A DNA stretch of 64,000 nt from Pseudomonadales bacterium (lineage in GTDB: Bacteria; Pseudomonadota; Gammaproteobacteria; Pseudomonadales; Azotimanducaceae). The translations under genes were made by a program, and so were the position numbers. Under the pieces are notes generated by a model that saw only the letters and a program-made list of their open reading frames with translations, had not been told where the DNA came from and did not search any database. Where the stretch lies: positions 1,984,001 through 2,048,000 of the forward strand of contig WLWP01000001.1 in NCBI GenBank assembly GCA_012103505.1, written 5' to 3'. Shown in pieces: positions 33,685 to 42,829 of this stretch. Numbering within the stretch: the first letter of the stretch is position 1; every line of letters starts with the position of its first letter.

Positions 33685-34794
33685 TCAACTTTGACCAACA
33701 ATGTCATCTAGCCGCGTTAAGCCATCATGATCAAGCGCGGCAGTGGCATGCCTGCTTGCCATAGTTGCCGCTAATTCGCGTCCGCGCTCGTTTGATAAAT
33801 CCATGCCACCGCCAACAAACATCGCTGTCGCCAACCCACCTTGCAGGTGAGCAATCGCATAATCTTCCGCGAGCTGTTGCGCGCTATAGTCCGTCACCCC
33901 AAGTGTACTCAACTGGTTGTGATACGCGGCTAAGAGACGCGATTCGTGCTCTCTACGCAGTTCTGGCGCCATCGATCCACCAAGCAAATAGCCTAAGTCA
34001 TAGGCTCCTGGACCACGTCCAATCCCCTGCCAATCGAGAACCACCATCCGATCTGATCCAGCTTCACCAAACAATAGGTTCTCGACCCGAAAATCTTGGT
34101 GCACCAGAGTCCATGGACTACGGTCAGCAACAACTCTGTTGACCTTGAGGTAGTTACCAGTAAAACGCTCGTATAGTTCGCGTCCACCATCTGGAAGTGC
34201 ATTCTCAAATGCATCCAGGAATACGGGCAACATCTCCCCTAAGGCTTGGTCGACGAACTCGATTCTTGGACCCACCATGCTGGGTATCCAGTCCATCGTT
34301 TCGTCTTTAGCTCGGTCCCACCAAACAGCATGTACGTGGGCCAGTATGTTGACCGCCGTCATTGCTTGATCAGCCGTCATCCCGACCGCCTGATCGACCA
34401 TCTGCAGATCGCTCAGATCCTCCATAACGATGACAAAATCTGCGGCGCCAGAAACAATATCGGCTCGATATACTTTAGGGAGTCCTACCGCCACTTGGTC
34501 CGCAAGTTCATTGTAGAACCGGACCTCGGCTTCAAACATGCCAAGTGCCACGCCCTGCGTTCGATTTTCTTCGAACGATGAAGGTAACTTCACAACCAGA
34601 CTCGAAGGTGCCTCCGCAGCTTGTTTTTCGTACTGCAAGCCAACCCGATAGATGTCACCCATGATGCCAACGCCCTGTCCAATCTGGCGCACCGTAAGAT
34701 CCGCAACGTGGTGGCCTAGCAGGTTTGACATCCATTCCGGATCCACGTCGTCTATGTTCAATGGAATGTTCGACGGAATGTCCGATGGTGTCAT
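33685..34794 (-). CDS. Phosphotransferase (APH/ecdysteroid-kinase-like)
   Basis: A 369-residue protein of the aminoglycoside-phosphotransferase/EcKinase superfamily. The catalytic loop is LVHQDFRVENLLF, and the metal-binding segment is VLDWQGIGRGPGAYDLGYLLGG. The N-terminal part has the ATP-site strand SSLVVKLPSS and VIVMEDLSDL. In bacteria that degrade steroids or alcohols such kinases often sit among catabolic genes and probably phosphorylate a small alcohol, not an antibiotic. Its ATG overlaps the stop of the MBL-like gene by 4 bases (ATGA), so the two are translated together. Confidence 0.87.
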   Translation of the reverse strand: MTPSDIPSNIPLNIDDVDPEWMSNLLGHHVADLTVRQIGQGVGIMGDIYRVGLQYEKQAAEAPSSLVVKLPSSFEENRTQGVALGMFEAEVRFYNELADQVAVGLPKVYRADIVSGAADFVIVMEDLSDLQMVDQAVGMTADQAMTAVNILAHVHAVWWDRAKDETMDWIPSMVGPRIEFVDQALGEMLPVFLDAFENALPDGGRELYERFTGNYLKVNRVVADRSPWTLVHQDFRVENLLFGEAGSDRMVVLDWQGIGRGPGAYDLGYLLGGSMAPELRREHESRLLAAYHNQLSTLGVTDYSAQQLAEDYAIAHLQGGLATAMFVGGGMDLSNERGRELAATMASRHATAALDHDGLTRLDDIVGQS

Positions 34795-35519
34795 GTTGAG
34801 AACATCTTTTTCACTGCCGCCTCAACTTCTGCGTGGGCATCCTGTTTTAGGAACGTGCCATGCGCGGCAATTAGCTGATCAAAATCCAGATCCAGTAAGC
34901 GTTCGAACTCCCGCTTGATACCGTCTCGATCCGAGACGAGCCGTTTGACCCAAACAGGACCGATCAGTGTCTGTTTTGGAAAACCAATCAAGGGTAGGAC
35001 GATCTTCGCGAAGAGATTTGTGTGCGGATAATGAGGTGGCGTGGCGTAGCTCTGTATTCCATCACCCGTCACTAACAAGCCAGGCGAACGGTTGAAATAG
35101 ATTACGCCCTCAGTCTGATTCATGCAGTTAAAGACGAAGAGCTCTGCTCCCGGAAACGGTAGAGCGCCACCTTCCTGCAAGGTTTGATCGATAGCGGGTT
35201 CTTGGAAGTTCGCGCCATCCGTAAAACTCCAAAATGTGGGTTGGTAGCGATCACTGTAAAATGGGTCGTCCATCCCATGGAAAGGCGCCAACCGCAAAAT
35301 GTGCTTGATCTCACCAAGCGACTCTAATGCCTCTAGCCCTTCTTCACTCATTCTTACTGGATTGATCAAGGTCAGGTCGTTGCCATCTTGTACGACGACC
35401 ATATTTCTCGAGAATCGAGCGAGCGCGTTTGCTTGTACACTGCCGTACACGACAAATATTCCCGAGGAAATCTCTTCTGGCAGACTATGTGGCAAGGCTT
35501 CTGGATACATATCGGTCAC
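34791..35519 (-). CDS. Metallo-hydrolase-like (degenerate MBL-fold) protein
   Basis: A 242-residue protein whose layout suggests a metallo-beta-lactamase-like fold: a strand region GNDLTLINPVRMSEEGLEAL, a metal-loop-like FHGMDDPFY, then LLVTGDGIQSY and LIAAHGTFLK near the C-terminus. The full HxHxDH motif is missing (HGMDD instead), so either it binds one metal or it has lost activity. It is translationally coupled to the downstream kinase-like gene. I am fairly sure of the fold and unsure of the activity. Confidence 0.65.
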   Translation of the reverse strand: MTDMYPEALPHSLPEEISSGIFVVYGSVQANALARFSRNMVVVQDGNDLTLINPVRMSEEGLEALESLGEIKHILRLAPFHGMDDPFYSDRYQPTFWSFTDGANFQEPAIDQTLQEGGALPFPGAELFVFNCMNQTEGVIYFNRSPGLLVTGDGIQSYATPPHYPHTNLFAKIVLPLIGFPKQTLIGPVWVKRLVSDRDGIKREFERLLDLDFDQLIAAHGTFLKQDAHAEVEAAVKKMFST

Positions 35520-35616
35520 CGAGATAGGTTCACGCCATTAAACAAGATTTTGTTGCCAGCTCCCAGCGTTGCTAGGATAGCTATTCGTTCGTCCCTGATA
35601 GTTGATTCCGAAAGCC

Positions 35617-37488
35617 ATGCATAAGAACAAGAAACTCATACCCGCCTTGCTACTGGCGATCATTTTCGTGATTCCGGCTTGCAGTCAAGAATCTACTCCA
35701 GCCGAAAACCAGCGGGCTTCTACTACAGCGCTAGCCGAAGAGAATGTCGGACAGCAGAAATTCGACGAACTTTGTTCGACTTGTCATCTCGGCGCAGTCA
35801 AAAAAGCACCACACAAAGACATGATCGGACTCATGACACCCGAAGCGATCCTTAACACGCTCACCCACGGAATCATGAAGGAAGAATCGGCTAGTCTAAG
35901 TCCAACGGAAAAAGCCCAGGTCGCAGAGTTTCTTGCTGGCTCTCCGCTAGGCACGGATATCGCTCAAATCCCACAATGCACTGCTGGCACGGAGTATGAC
36001 GCCTTGGCCCCTGTTAGCGCTCAAAACTGGGGGCTGCAGTTAACCAACACCCGCTACATTAGCACCGAAGACGCGGGCTTTACTCGCGCTGACCTCGAGA
36101 CATTAAAGCCTCGTTGGACTGTTGCCTTTCCAGGTGCGAATCGAGCTCGATCGCAACCCACTTTCGCAGGTAGTCTCATTTTGGTTGGGTCCCATGATGG
36201 GTTGGTCTATGCCTTAGACGAAGAGACAGGCTGTCAGGTTTGGTCTTATAGAGCATCCGGTGAAGTACGAACCGGAATCGTCGTTGGACAAGCTGGCGGC
36301 GTCGACGACACCACTCACACGGCCTACTTTGGTGATGTGCTCAGTAATGTCTACGCCCTTGACGCCCGTACTGGCACGGAACTTTGGCGTATGCGTGCAG
36401 ACGATCACCCGAACGCAACAATTACCGGGACACCCTCTCTGCACAACGGCAGTTTGTTTATACCTGTCTCTTCACTGGAAGTTAGCTTAGCCATCGACCC
36501 TGAATACGCGTGTTGTACATTTCGCGGCTCAGTGTTGGCTGTGGATGCAGGCTCAGGTGAACAACTTTGGAAAACGTTTACGATTGAAGAACCACCAGTA
36601 GTGCAAAAACAGAATGCAATCGGGACAGACATCATCGGTCCGTCCGGCGCCGTTGTTTGGAACAGTCCAGCAATTGATATCGAGAGAAACCAACTCTACT
36701 TCGGCACTGGAGAAAACATGTCTTCCCCAGCAACAAAAACAAGTGATGCTCTTTTTGCTATGGATCTCGCCACGGGCAAAGTCAACTGGGTTTATCAAGC
36801 AACTCCAAACGACGCGTGGAATGTCGCCTGTGACTCCGAGACTCCAGAGAACTGCCCTGACGAAGACGGTCCCGATTTTGACTTCGGCGGTGCGGCGATC
36901 CTGGTTGCGAGCCAAACACATGGCGATCTACTGGTGAGCGGGCAAAAGTCAGGTTGGGTGCACGCGCTCAACCCCGCGACTGGCGAACTTGTTTGGCACA
37001 CCCAAGTGGGCCGCGGCGGAATCCAAGGCGGCATCCACTTCGGGATGGCTGCAGCTCACGGAAAGGTTTTCGCTCCAGTCAGCGATATGCAGGACGGACG
37101 TGAATACGACTTCCCAGATCAACCCGGCATGCATGCACTGGACATAGAAACAGGGGAAATTCTTTGGTCAACGATCCATGAAAACGAGTGTCATGACCGT
37201 GAATACTGCGATCCAGGTGTTTCGCAAGTGCCTACGGTTATCGGCGATCTTGTGTTTGCGGGTGGCATGGATGGTATCGCTCGCGCATACGATGTGAATA
37301 CTGGTGAGATATTGTGGCGCCTTGATACTACCGAGAGCTTCGACACGACCCTTGGCAAGCAGTCGAAAGGTGGATCTTTCGGTGGTGCGGCAGGCCCAGT
37401 TGCATTCAATGGCACGCTGTTACTTTCGTCCGGTTACGGCATCTATTTCCACATGCCGGGAAATCTCTTACTCAGCTTGAGTAAATAG
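35617..37488 (+). CDS. PQQ quinohaemoprotein lipoprotein (PVA-dehydrogenase-like)
   Basis: A 623-residue secreted lipoprotein: a lipobox with C22 (VIPAC) after a hydrophobic signal; a cytochrome c domain with CSTCH (C53, C56, H57) and a later GIM methionine; and a PQQ beta-propeller (about 120-620) with WGLQLTNTRYIS, YACCTFRGSV (vicinal cysteine pair), SGQKSGWVHALNPATGELVW and GRGGIQGGIHFGMAA. This is the layout of polyvinyl-alcohol dehydrogenase and related periplasmic alcohol oxidases, passing electrons to the haem. It is homologous to the haem-less protein at 24563-26155. The frame also opens at a TTG 15 bases upstream, but ATG 35617 fits the signal peptide. It faces the MBL-like gene divergently. 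Confidence 0.9.
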   Translation: MHKNKKLIPALLLAIIFVIPACSQESTPAENQRASTTALAEENVGQQKFDELCSTCHLGAVKKAPHKDMIGLMTPEAILNTLTHGIMKEESASLSPTEKAQVAEFLAGSPLGTDIAQIPQCTAGTEYDALAPVSAQNWGLQLTNTRYISTEDAGFTRADLETLKPRWTVAFPGANRARSQPTFAGSLILVGSHDGLVYALDEETGCQVWSYRASGEVRTGIVVGQAGGVDDTTHTAYFGDVLSNVYALDARTGTELWRMRADDHPNATITGTPSLHNGSLFIPVSSLEVSLAIDPEYACCTFRGSVLAVDAGSGEQLWKTFTIEEPPVVQKQNAIGTDIIGPSGAVVWNSPAIDIERNQLYFGTGENMSSPATKTSDALFAMDLATGKVNWVYQATPNDAWNVACDSETPENCPDEDGPDFDFGGAAILVASQTHGDLLVSGQKSGWVHALNPATGELVWHTQVGRGGIQGGIHFGMAAAHGKVFAPVSDMQDGREYDFPDQPGMHALDIETGEILWSTIHENECHDREYCDPGVSQVPTVIGDLVFAGGMDGIARAYDVNTGEILWRLDTTESFDTTLGKQSKGGSFGGAAGPVAFNGTLLLSSGYGIYFHMPGNLLLSLSK

Positions 37489-38262
37489 CTAGTTCTTGTA
37501 ACTAGGATCGAGGCGATCAGCCAAGCGTCTCATGGCCGGCCACGCAGTAGTTGCGACCGCCTCCCACGCTGCAGCGGCACCAAATGTCGTCTTCATCATC
37601 TCGACAGCACTCTCGTTCGGCATTTGCAGCTCGCCACACGAGGCAGCTTTCACCTGTATCTGACAGGCGCGCTCTAAGTAGTACAAACGCATAAAACAAC
37701 TCGCCACCGACCCACCCAACGCCAACGTGCCATGATTTCGAAGCATCATTAGATGATGCTCACCAAGATCCGCCACTAAACGTTCACGTTCATCCAAATC
37801 GAGCGCAACGCCCTCCCAGTCATGGTACGAAACGTCGTTGTAAACAAACATGGCGTGTTGATTGAGAGGTAGGAATCCAGCTTTAGTGCTAGCAACCGCA
37901 ACACCCGCATCCGTGTGCAAATGCATCACCGCATGAGCATCAGGGCGACTGATGTGCACCGCACTGTGGATAGTAAAGCCTGCTGTGTTGACGCGATGAC
38001 CGATATCCAGAACGACATTGCCTTCGACATCAATCTTGACCAAGTTCGAAGCTGTTACTTCGCTGAACAAGTACCCAAACGGATTTAAAAGGAAGTGTTC
38101 CTCCGGCCCCGGCACTCGAGCCGACAGATGGGTAAATACCATGTCTGACCAGCCATAGTGGTCGACGATGCGATAAGCCGCAGCGAGGTCTTCGCGCACC
38201 CGCCATTCTTCTTCCGATACTTGATCCCGGACACTCTGCAGACTGACAACGGCTTCGCTCAT
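37489..38262 (-). CDS. Class II aldolase/adducin-family protein
   Basis: A 257-residue protein of the class II aldolase fold. Zinc-ligand histidines are in AVMHLHTDAGVAVAS (HxH), and the LRNHGTLALGG segment supplies the third histidine. The opening region (AAAYRIVDHYGWSDMVFTHLSARVPG) is typical of the bacterial subgroup often annotated as fuculose-phosphate-aldolase-like and found in catabolic clusters. The exact aldol or decarboxylation reaction is unknown. It converges directly on the quinohaemoprotein gene and lies 83 bases downstream of the HCCA-isomerase-like gene. Confidence 0.9.
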   Translation of the reverse strand: MSEAVVSLQSVRDQVSEEEWRVREDLAAAYRIVDHYGWSDMVFTHLSARVPGPEEHFLLNPFGYLFSEVTASNLVKIDVEGNVVLDIGHRVNTAGFTIHSAVHISRPDAHAVMHLHTDAGVAVASTKAGFLPLNQHAMFVYNDVSYHDWEGVALDLDERERLVADLGEHHLMMLRNHGTLALGGSVASCFMRLYYLERACQIQVKAASCGELQMPNESAVEMMKTTFGAAAAWEAVATTAWPAMRRLADRLDPSYKN

Positions 38263-38345
38263 CCCACACCTCTAACATTTGATCTCATTTCTGAGAGTAT
38301 CTCACCCGATGGGCTTCATCAATTTGGCATATTTGCGTCGGTCAC

Positions 38346-38996
38346 TCAGCGCTTTTGCAAGCCTGCCCGCTCGAGATGCCAAACTAAATCCACAATGCGG
38401 TCCTGCCCAAAAAATATCTCGCCCTCATGCACAAACAACGGTGCACCCCAATGCCCGGTTGCGAGCTGGGCTTCACGATTACCCACGACTGCAGTTTCCA
38501 ATCGATCAGCCTCTTTGTCAGCAATGCTTGCAAATTCCGAAAGGTCCAATCCAGCACCGGCCATGGCATCACGTAGATGGTCGCCTTGGTCCCACCCATC
38601 GACCTCGGGGCTGTACAGCAGAGCGCTCACCGCAACGACATACTCGAGACCTTTGCCTCGTTCTGCTGCGATCTGAGCAAAATGTGTCAGCTTACGAATA
38701 TACGGCTGCTCAGCAGCAACCTTTCGAGTTGCCATATCTTGGACAATCGGATCCGGGCGCGGCCATCGAAACGGGATGTTCAACCGGTCAGCGATACGTT
38801 TCGTATCTTTTTGTAGATAGGGCGGCCAGAGCGGGTTCACTTTCTCGAAAAACGTACTATCGCTCACCGCCAACGGATAGACCGGCTTTAGCTGCACATC
38901 CAAATCATACCTTGCAACCAAATCAGCGACTGTCGGCGCCACCAAATAACAATATGGCGAACGCATTGTGTAGTAGAGATCGACCTCAATTGTCAT
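38346..38996 (-). CDS. DsbA-family 2-hydroxychromene-2-carboxylate isomerase-like protein
   Basis: A 216-residue thioredoxin-fold protein with the HCCA isomerase pattern: YYTMRSPYCYLVAPTVADLV (active-site Ser in RSPY), KPVYPLAVSDSTFF, and WGAPLFVHEGEIFFGQDRIVDLVWHL at the end. HCCA isomerases use glutathione to isomerise a naphthalene-catabolic intermediate; related members act on other substrates. The frame opens at a GTG at 39014, but that GTG lies within the ribosome-site region AAGGAG, and the ATG at 38996 is the better start. Confidence 0.87.
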   Translation of the reverse strand: MTIEVDLYYTMRSPYCYLVAPTVADLVARYDLDVQLKPVYPLAVSDSTFFEKVNPLWPPYLQKDTKRIADRLNIPFRWPRPDPIVQDMATRKVAAEQPYIRKLTHFAQIAAERGKGLEYVVAVSALLYSPEVDGWDQGDHLRDAMAGAGLDLSEFASIADKEADRLETAVVGNREAQLATGHWGAPLFVHEGEIFFGQDRIVDLVWHLERAGLQKR

Positions 38997-39108
38997 TGCA
39001 AAGTACTCCTTCACTGCCTCAAATCTAGATAGGAGAGTCTAGTTGAGGACTGACAAAATTACTCGGCCTGAGTATTCTCTAAAACTCATCAACCAGAGAG
39101 TCTTTCGC

Positions 39109-39813
39109 GTGGATCAAGATATTAAAGCACTCACTTTTGACGTTGGCGGTACTGTCTTCGACTGGCAAACCGCCATCCAATCCAAGGTTCGGCCTATTAA
39201 CGCTGTGCGTGGTGCCGAGATCGATGTACCCCAGTTCGCGCTCGACTGGCGACGCCGATTCTTTCAGCTCCTCGCTGAAGTGCGGGCGCAAAAGCGAGAC
39301 TGGTGCAGTGCTGACGTCTTACAACTTGCATCTCTCGACGATATTGGCGCTCAGTATCCAAGCCTCGAACTCACTCCCAAAGACAAGACAGACCTAGTCA
39401 ATGTCTGGCATACCATGGAAGTCTGGGAGGACTTTCCGCCAGCAATTGAACGTCTGCGCACAAAGTATCGCGTCATCGTGCTTACGGTGATGAGCTTCTC
39501 GATCGTCGTAGATTCTTCAAGGCACTCAGGTATTACGTGGGACGGCATTCTCTCGGGCGAGTTTATGCGCCACTACAAACCGGATACCGAAGCCTACCTT
39601 GAAGCTGCTGAGCGTCTGCGCTTGGATCCGACTGAGATCATGATGGTCGCAGCACACCCTGGCGATCTACGCGCGTCCATGCAGGCTGGCTTCAAAACGG
39701 CCTACGTACAGCCAAAATTGAACGAGCCTTTTGGCTTTGATGATAAGGACCCAAACGATTTCGACGTCCAGGCTGACGATTTCACGGATTTAGCAGACCA
39801 GCTGACCGGTTAA
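39109..39813 (+). CDS. HAD-superfamily hydrolase, haloacid-dehalogenase-like
   Basis: A protein of about 235 residues from the type II haloacid dehalogenase branch of the HAD superfamily. The nucleophile motif is LTFDVGGTVFDW, motif II reads VIVLTVMSFSIVV, and HYKPDTEAYLEAAERL plus MMVAAHPGDLRASMQAGFKTAYV are motifs III and IV. It probably removes halide or phosphate from a small acid. I chose GTG 39109, downstream of an AGAGAG; an upstream in-frame TTG at 39043 would add 22 residues that do not look family-like. Its stop overlaps the convergent cupin gene by 4 bases. Confidence 0.87.
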   Translation: MDQDIKALTFDVGGTVFDWQTAIQSKVRPINAVRGAEIDVPQFALDWRRRFFQLLAEVRAQKRDWCSADVLQLASLDDIGAQYPSLELTPKDKTDLVNVWHTMEVWEDFPPAIERLRTKYRVIVLTVMSFSIVVDSSRHSGITWDGILSGEFMRHYKPDTEAYLEAAERLRLDPTEIMMVAAHPGDLRASMQAGFKTAYVQPKLNEPFGFDDKDPNDFDVQADDFTDLADQLTG

Positions 39814-40337
39814 GCTTCTACACCGTTAGAAAAGTCATACTTAAAGTGTGGATCGCCTACGATGGTGCCATCTGCATGAACGATGTGCGTCTCTTTGCTC
39901 GCGATATCAATGAAGTCTTGCACCTTTAGATAGCCAATAATTTCGCTCTCTGGATTTGCTTCCGCATGATTTTGGAGAAGCACTTCAGAATCACCTTCAA
40001 AAACCCCGCGAGCTTCAAAGCCTTCAGGACAATCGCTGAAAGGTGTGTGGAAAGAACCGGCCGCTTCATAGGAAAACATGCCGTTGTCGACGCGGTTCGT
40101 GCCCTCTCGATAGCCAAACCAACCCTTGGTGGTAAAAGACATCGCTCGACAGATGTGGAAATGCGATGGAAAGTCAGGTGCGCCAGGATCCATTCGAAAT
40201 GCGTAAGCCACTGTGTTGGTTGGCACATGGACAGTCAGGGCTTTGAAATACGACCCTTCTGCGACTTCAACCCACTCCAAATCGTTGGCTTGGACATCTG
40301 CTGTGACCCGTTCAAGCTGCGCTAAACCTAACCCCAT
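39810..40337 (-). CDS. Cupin-domain protein
   Basis: A 175-residue beta-barrel protein. A cupin metal-site-like stretch is visible as PSHFHICRAMSFTTKGWFGYREGTNRVDNGMFSYE, with FHTPFSD after it. It resembles single-cupin proteins of the 2,4'-dihydroxyacetophenone-dioxygenase or ChrR type, but no exact family is certain. The C-terminal part (IGYLKVQDFIDIASKE, THIVHADGTIVGDPHFKYDF) is unrecognised. It is divergent from the isocitrate dehydrogenase gene across 182 bases. Confidence 0.75.
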   Translation of the reverse strand: MGLGLAQLERVTADVQANDLEWVEVAEGSYFKALTVHVPTNTVAYAFRMDPGAPDFPSHFHICRAMSFTTKGWFGYREGTNRVDNGMFSYEAAGSFHTPFSDCPEGFEARGVFEGDSEVLLQNHAEANPESEIIGYLKVQDFIDIASKETHIVHADGTIVGDPHFKYDFSNGVEA

Positions 40338-40438
40338 AAGACCAACCTCCCCTAACGTACCAACCAGCCTAACACGATCAGGTCCTAGAGCCAGATTACG
40401 CGATGGATGGCGCCTCAGCAGCGATATTCAATTCCAGT

Positions 40439-40444
40439 TATAAT
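40439..40444 (+). promoter_or_regulatory. Consensus -10 box for the isocitrate dehydrogenase gene
   Basis: TATAAT lies 75 bases before the ATG, giving a leader of about 70 bases that ends with a ribosome site AGGAACCAA. The -35 region at the expected distance (CAGCAG) is poor. The rest of the 182-bp gap shows nothing else I can name. Confidence 0.45.
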
Positions 40445-40519
40445 GCGCGCCGAAATTTTGCATAGGCCGCGTGACAAATCAGCGCGACCCGCTCCGTAAA
40501 CTACGAAGTCAGGAACCAA

Positions 40520-42766
40520 ATGACAGACCGAAAACTCAAGATTATCTACACGCTTACCGACGAAGCGCCGGCTTTGGCCACCTATTCCCTACTTCCATTC
40601 ATCAAAAAGTACACTGAAGCCGCCGATGTTGACGTCGAACTAAGTGATATCTCGCTTGCAGCTCGCATCCTGGCTGCCTTTCCTGGCAGTCTCACTGAAG
40701 AACAACGCGTGCCTGATGCGCTGTCAGAGTTAGGCGAACTTACCAAAGATGAAGGCGCAAACATCATCAAGCTGCCAAACATAAGTGCTTCTGTACCGCA
40801 GCTCATAGAGGCCATTGCAGAACTGCAATCACAGGGCTACGACCTACCGAACTATCCAGAAGAACCTGCCAACGACGAAGAGCAAGCGATCCATGATCGG
40901 TACGCCCACGTGCTAGGTAGTTCTGTAAACCCGGTGCTGCGAGAAGGCAACTCAGACCGACGAGCACCAGAGTCAGTCAAACAATTCGCACGCAAACACC
41001 CTCATCCCATGGATAAGTGGAGTCAAGCTTCGAGCACGCACGTCGCCCACATGCGCCATGGTGATTTTTACCACAGCGAGAAGTCGGTGACGGTTGAAAA
41101 AGGCGGCAACCTCAAAATTGAGCTCACACAAGAGGACGGTACCAAGACAATTCTCCGCGATGCGGTACCGGTCGAGGACGGTGAAGTTGTAGATGGCATG
41201 TTTATGAGCGTCGCTGCCCTGCGCGAATTCTTGGAGGAAGAGTATGACGGCGCTTTGCGCGCGGGCTTACTGGCTTCAATTCACCTCAAAGCCACGATGA
41301 TGAAGGTATCCGACCCGATCATTTTTGGCCACGCAGTAGAGGTCTACTATCAAGAAGCATTTGACAAGCATAGAGCAACATTTGATGAGCTAGGAATCAA
41401 CGCAAACCTTGGTCTTGCAAGTGTGCTAGATAAAGTACGTGAACAAACCTTTTCGCTCCGCAACGAAATCGAAGCTGATCTGCGTAGCTGTCATGAGCGA
41501 CGTCCAGGGCTCGCTATGGTCGATTCTGACAAAGGTATTACTAACCTCCACGTCCCCAGCGACATCATTGTCGATGCGTCTATGCCTGCAATGATTCGAG
41601 TCGGTGGCCAGATGTGGAGTGCCGATGGCAACCTACGTGATACTAAGGCGATCATCCCTGACTCTTGTTATGCCACGATCTATCTCGAGGTCATCAACTT
41701 TTGTAAGCATCACGATGCGTTCGACCCTACCACGATGGGCACAGTACAAAACGTCGGTCTCATGGCACAGAAAGCCGAAGAATATGGCTCTCATGACAAA
41801 ACTTTCGAGCTTCCAGCGGGTGGGACCGTTCGCGTTATCGACGACCAAGGTAACGTGCTCATTGAACACTCAGGTGTTCAGAAGGGCGACATCTGGCGTA
41901 TGTGCCAAACAAAGGATGCGGCGATTCGCGACTGGGTCAAACTCGCGGTTAATCGCAGTCGAACCTCTGGTATCCCAGTAGTCTTTTGGCTTAATAAGTT
42001 CCGCGGCGATACTGAACATCGTGGTCACGACGCCGAGATGATCAATAAAGTAGAACTCTATCTACAAGACCATGACGCCGACGGACTCGATATCAAAATC
42101 ATGTCACTCGATCTTGCCACGCGGCACACACTCGAACGCGTTCGACATGGTGAAGATACGATCTCTGCCACCGGGAATGTTCTACGCGACTATTTAACTG
42201 ATCTGTTTCCGATCATGGAACTTGGCACAAGTGCAAAGATGTACTCCATCGTGCCTTTGATGGCGGGCGGCGGACTTTACGAAACTGGTGCTGGCGGCTC
42301 TGCACCTAAGCACGTCCAACAGTTTGTTGCGGAAAATCACCTTCGATGGGATTCGCTAGGGGAGTTCCTAGCCCTGACCGTATCTCTTGAAGATATCGCC
42401 ACGAAGACGGGTAACAAGCGCGCCAAAGTGCTCGCTGATGCATTGGATGCCGCCACCGGACAACTGCTTGAACTGAATAAATCGCCGTCTCGAAAAACGC
42501 ACGAGCCAGACAACCGCGCAAGCCACTACTACCTTGGCATGTACTGGGCGCAAGCTCTCGCTAACCAAGACGAAGACGCAGAGCTAAAGGCTCAATTTGC
42601 ACCGCTTGCGAAAACGCTGGCCGACAACGAAGAGCAGATAATCAACGAGTTGGTTGAAATCCAGGGTGACCCTGTGGATCTGGGTGGCTACTACCACCCA
42701 GACGTCAACAAAGCCGCGGAAGCCATGTGTCCTAGCAAAACCTTGAACGAGATCTTAGCTTCCTAA
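40520..42766 (+). CDS. icd: Monomeric NADP-dependent isocitrate dehydrogenase
   Basis: A 748-residue monomeric-type isocitrate dehydrogenase that oxidatively decarboxylates isocitrate to 2-oxoglutarate, producing NADPH. Family signatures run throughout: [19 protein letters not shown] at the start, [42 protein letters not shown], and [29 protein letters not shown] in the active-site domain. Length is as expected, with no truncation. It has its own promoter-like sequence and no operon partner. This is the only central-metabolism gene in the window. Confidence 0.97.
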   Translation: MTDRKLKIIYTLTDEAPALATYSLLPFIKKYTEAADVDVELSDISLAARILAAFPGSLTEEQRVPDALSELGELTKDEGANIIKLPNISASVPQLIEAIAELQSQGYDLPNYPEEPANDEEQAIHDRYAHVLGSSVNPVLREGNSDRRAPESVKQFARKHPHPMDKWSQASSTHVAHMRHGDFYHSEKSVTVEKGGNLKIELTQEDGTKTILRDAVPVEDGEVVDGMFMSVAALREFLEEEYDGALRAGLLASIHLKATMMKVSDPIIFGHAVEVYYQEAFDKHRATFDELGINANLGLASVLDKVREQTFSLRNEIEADLRSCHERRPGLAMVDSDKGITNLHVPSDIIVDASMPAMIRVGGQMWSADGNLRDTKAIIPDSCYATIYLEVINFCKHHDAFDPTTMGTVQNVGLMAQKAEEYGSHDKTFELPAGGTVRVIDDQGNVLIEHSGVQKGDIWRMCQTKDAAIRDWVKLAVNRSRTSGIPVVFWLNKFRGDTEHRGHDAEMINKVELYLQDHDADGLDIKIMSLDLATRHTLERVRHGEDTISATGNVLRDYLTDLFPIMELGTSAKMYSIVPLMAGGGLYETGAGGSAPKHVQQFVAENHLRWDSLGEFLALTVSLEDIATKTGNKRAKVLADALDAATGQLLELNKSPSRKTHEPDNRASHYYLGMYWAQALANQDEDAELKAQFAPLAKTLADNEEQIINELVEIQGDPVDLGGYYHPDVNKAAEAMCPSKTLNEILAS

Positions 42767-42790
42767 GATCTCTGTATTGGGGATCTCGCC

Positions 42791-42807
42791 CCGGGGGTAC
42801 CGCCCGG
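42791..42807. terminator. Weak GC-rich hairpin between convergent genes
   Basis: CCGGG and CCCGG arms surround a GGTACCG centre in the 63-bp gap between icd and the molybdoenzyme gene. It could act as a bidirectional terminator, but no T run follows on either strand. Confidence 0.25.
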
Positions 42808-42829
42808 TGATTTCGCTCCGGCTTCGAAC

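Noticed and set aside
33685..34794. Antibiotic-resistance aminoglycoside kinase
   Set aside because: The catalytic loop is shared by the whole superfamily; the context is catabolic and there is no mobile element or resistance partner.
38279..39028. 249-codon open frame on the plus strand
   Set aside because: It lies completely opposite the HCCA-isomerase-like gene, which has a clear family match and ribosome site; the antisense product is rich in His, Pro and Arg and lacks known motifs.
42791..42807. Strong terminator after icd
   Set aside because: The stem is short with an imperfect centre and has no T run, so I kept it only as a weak candidate.
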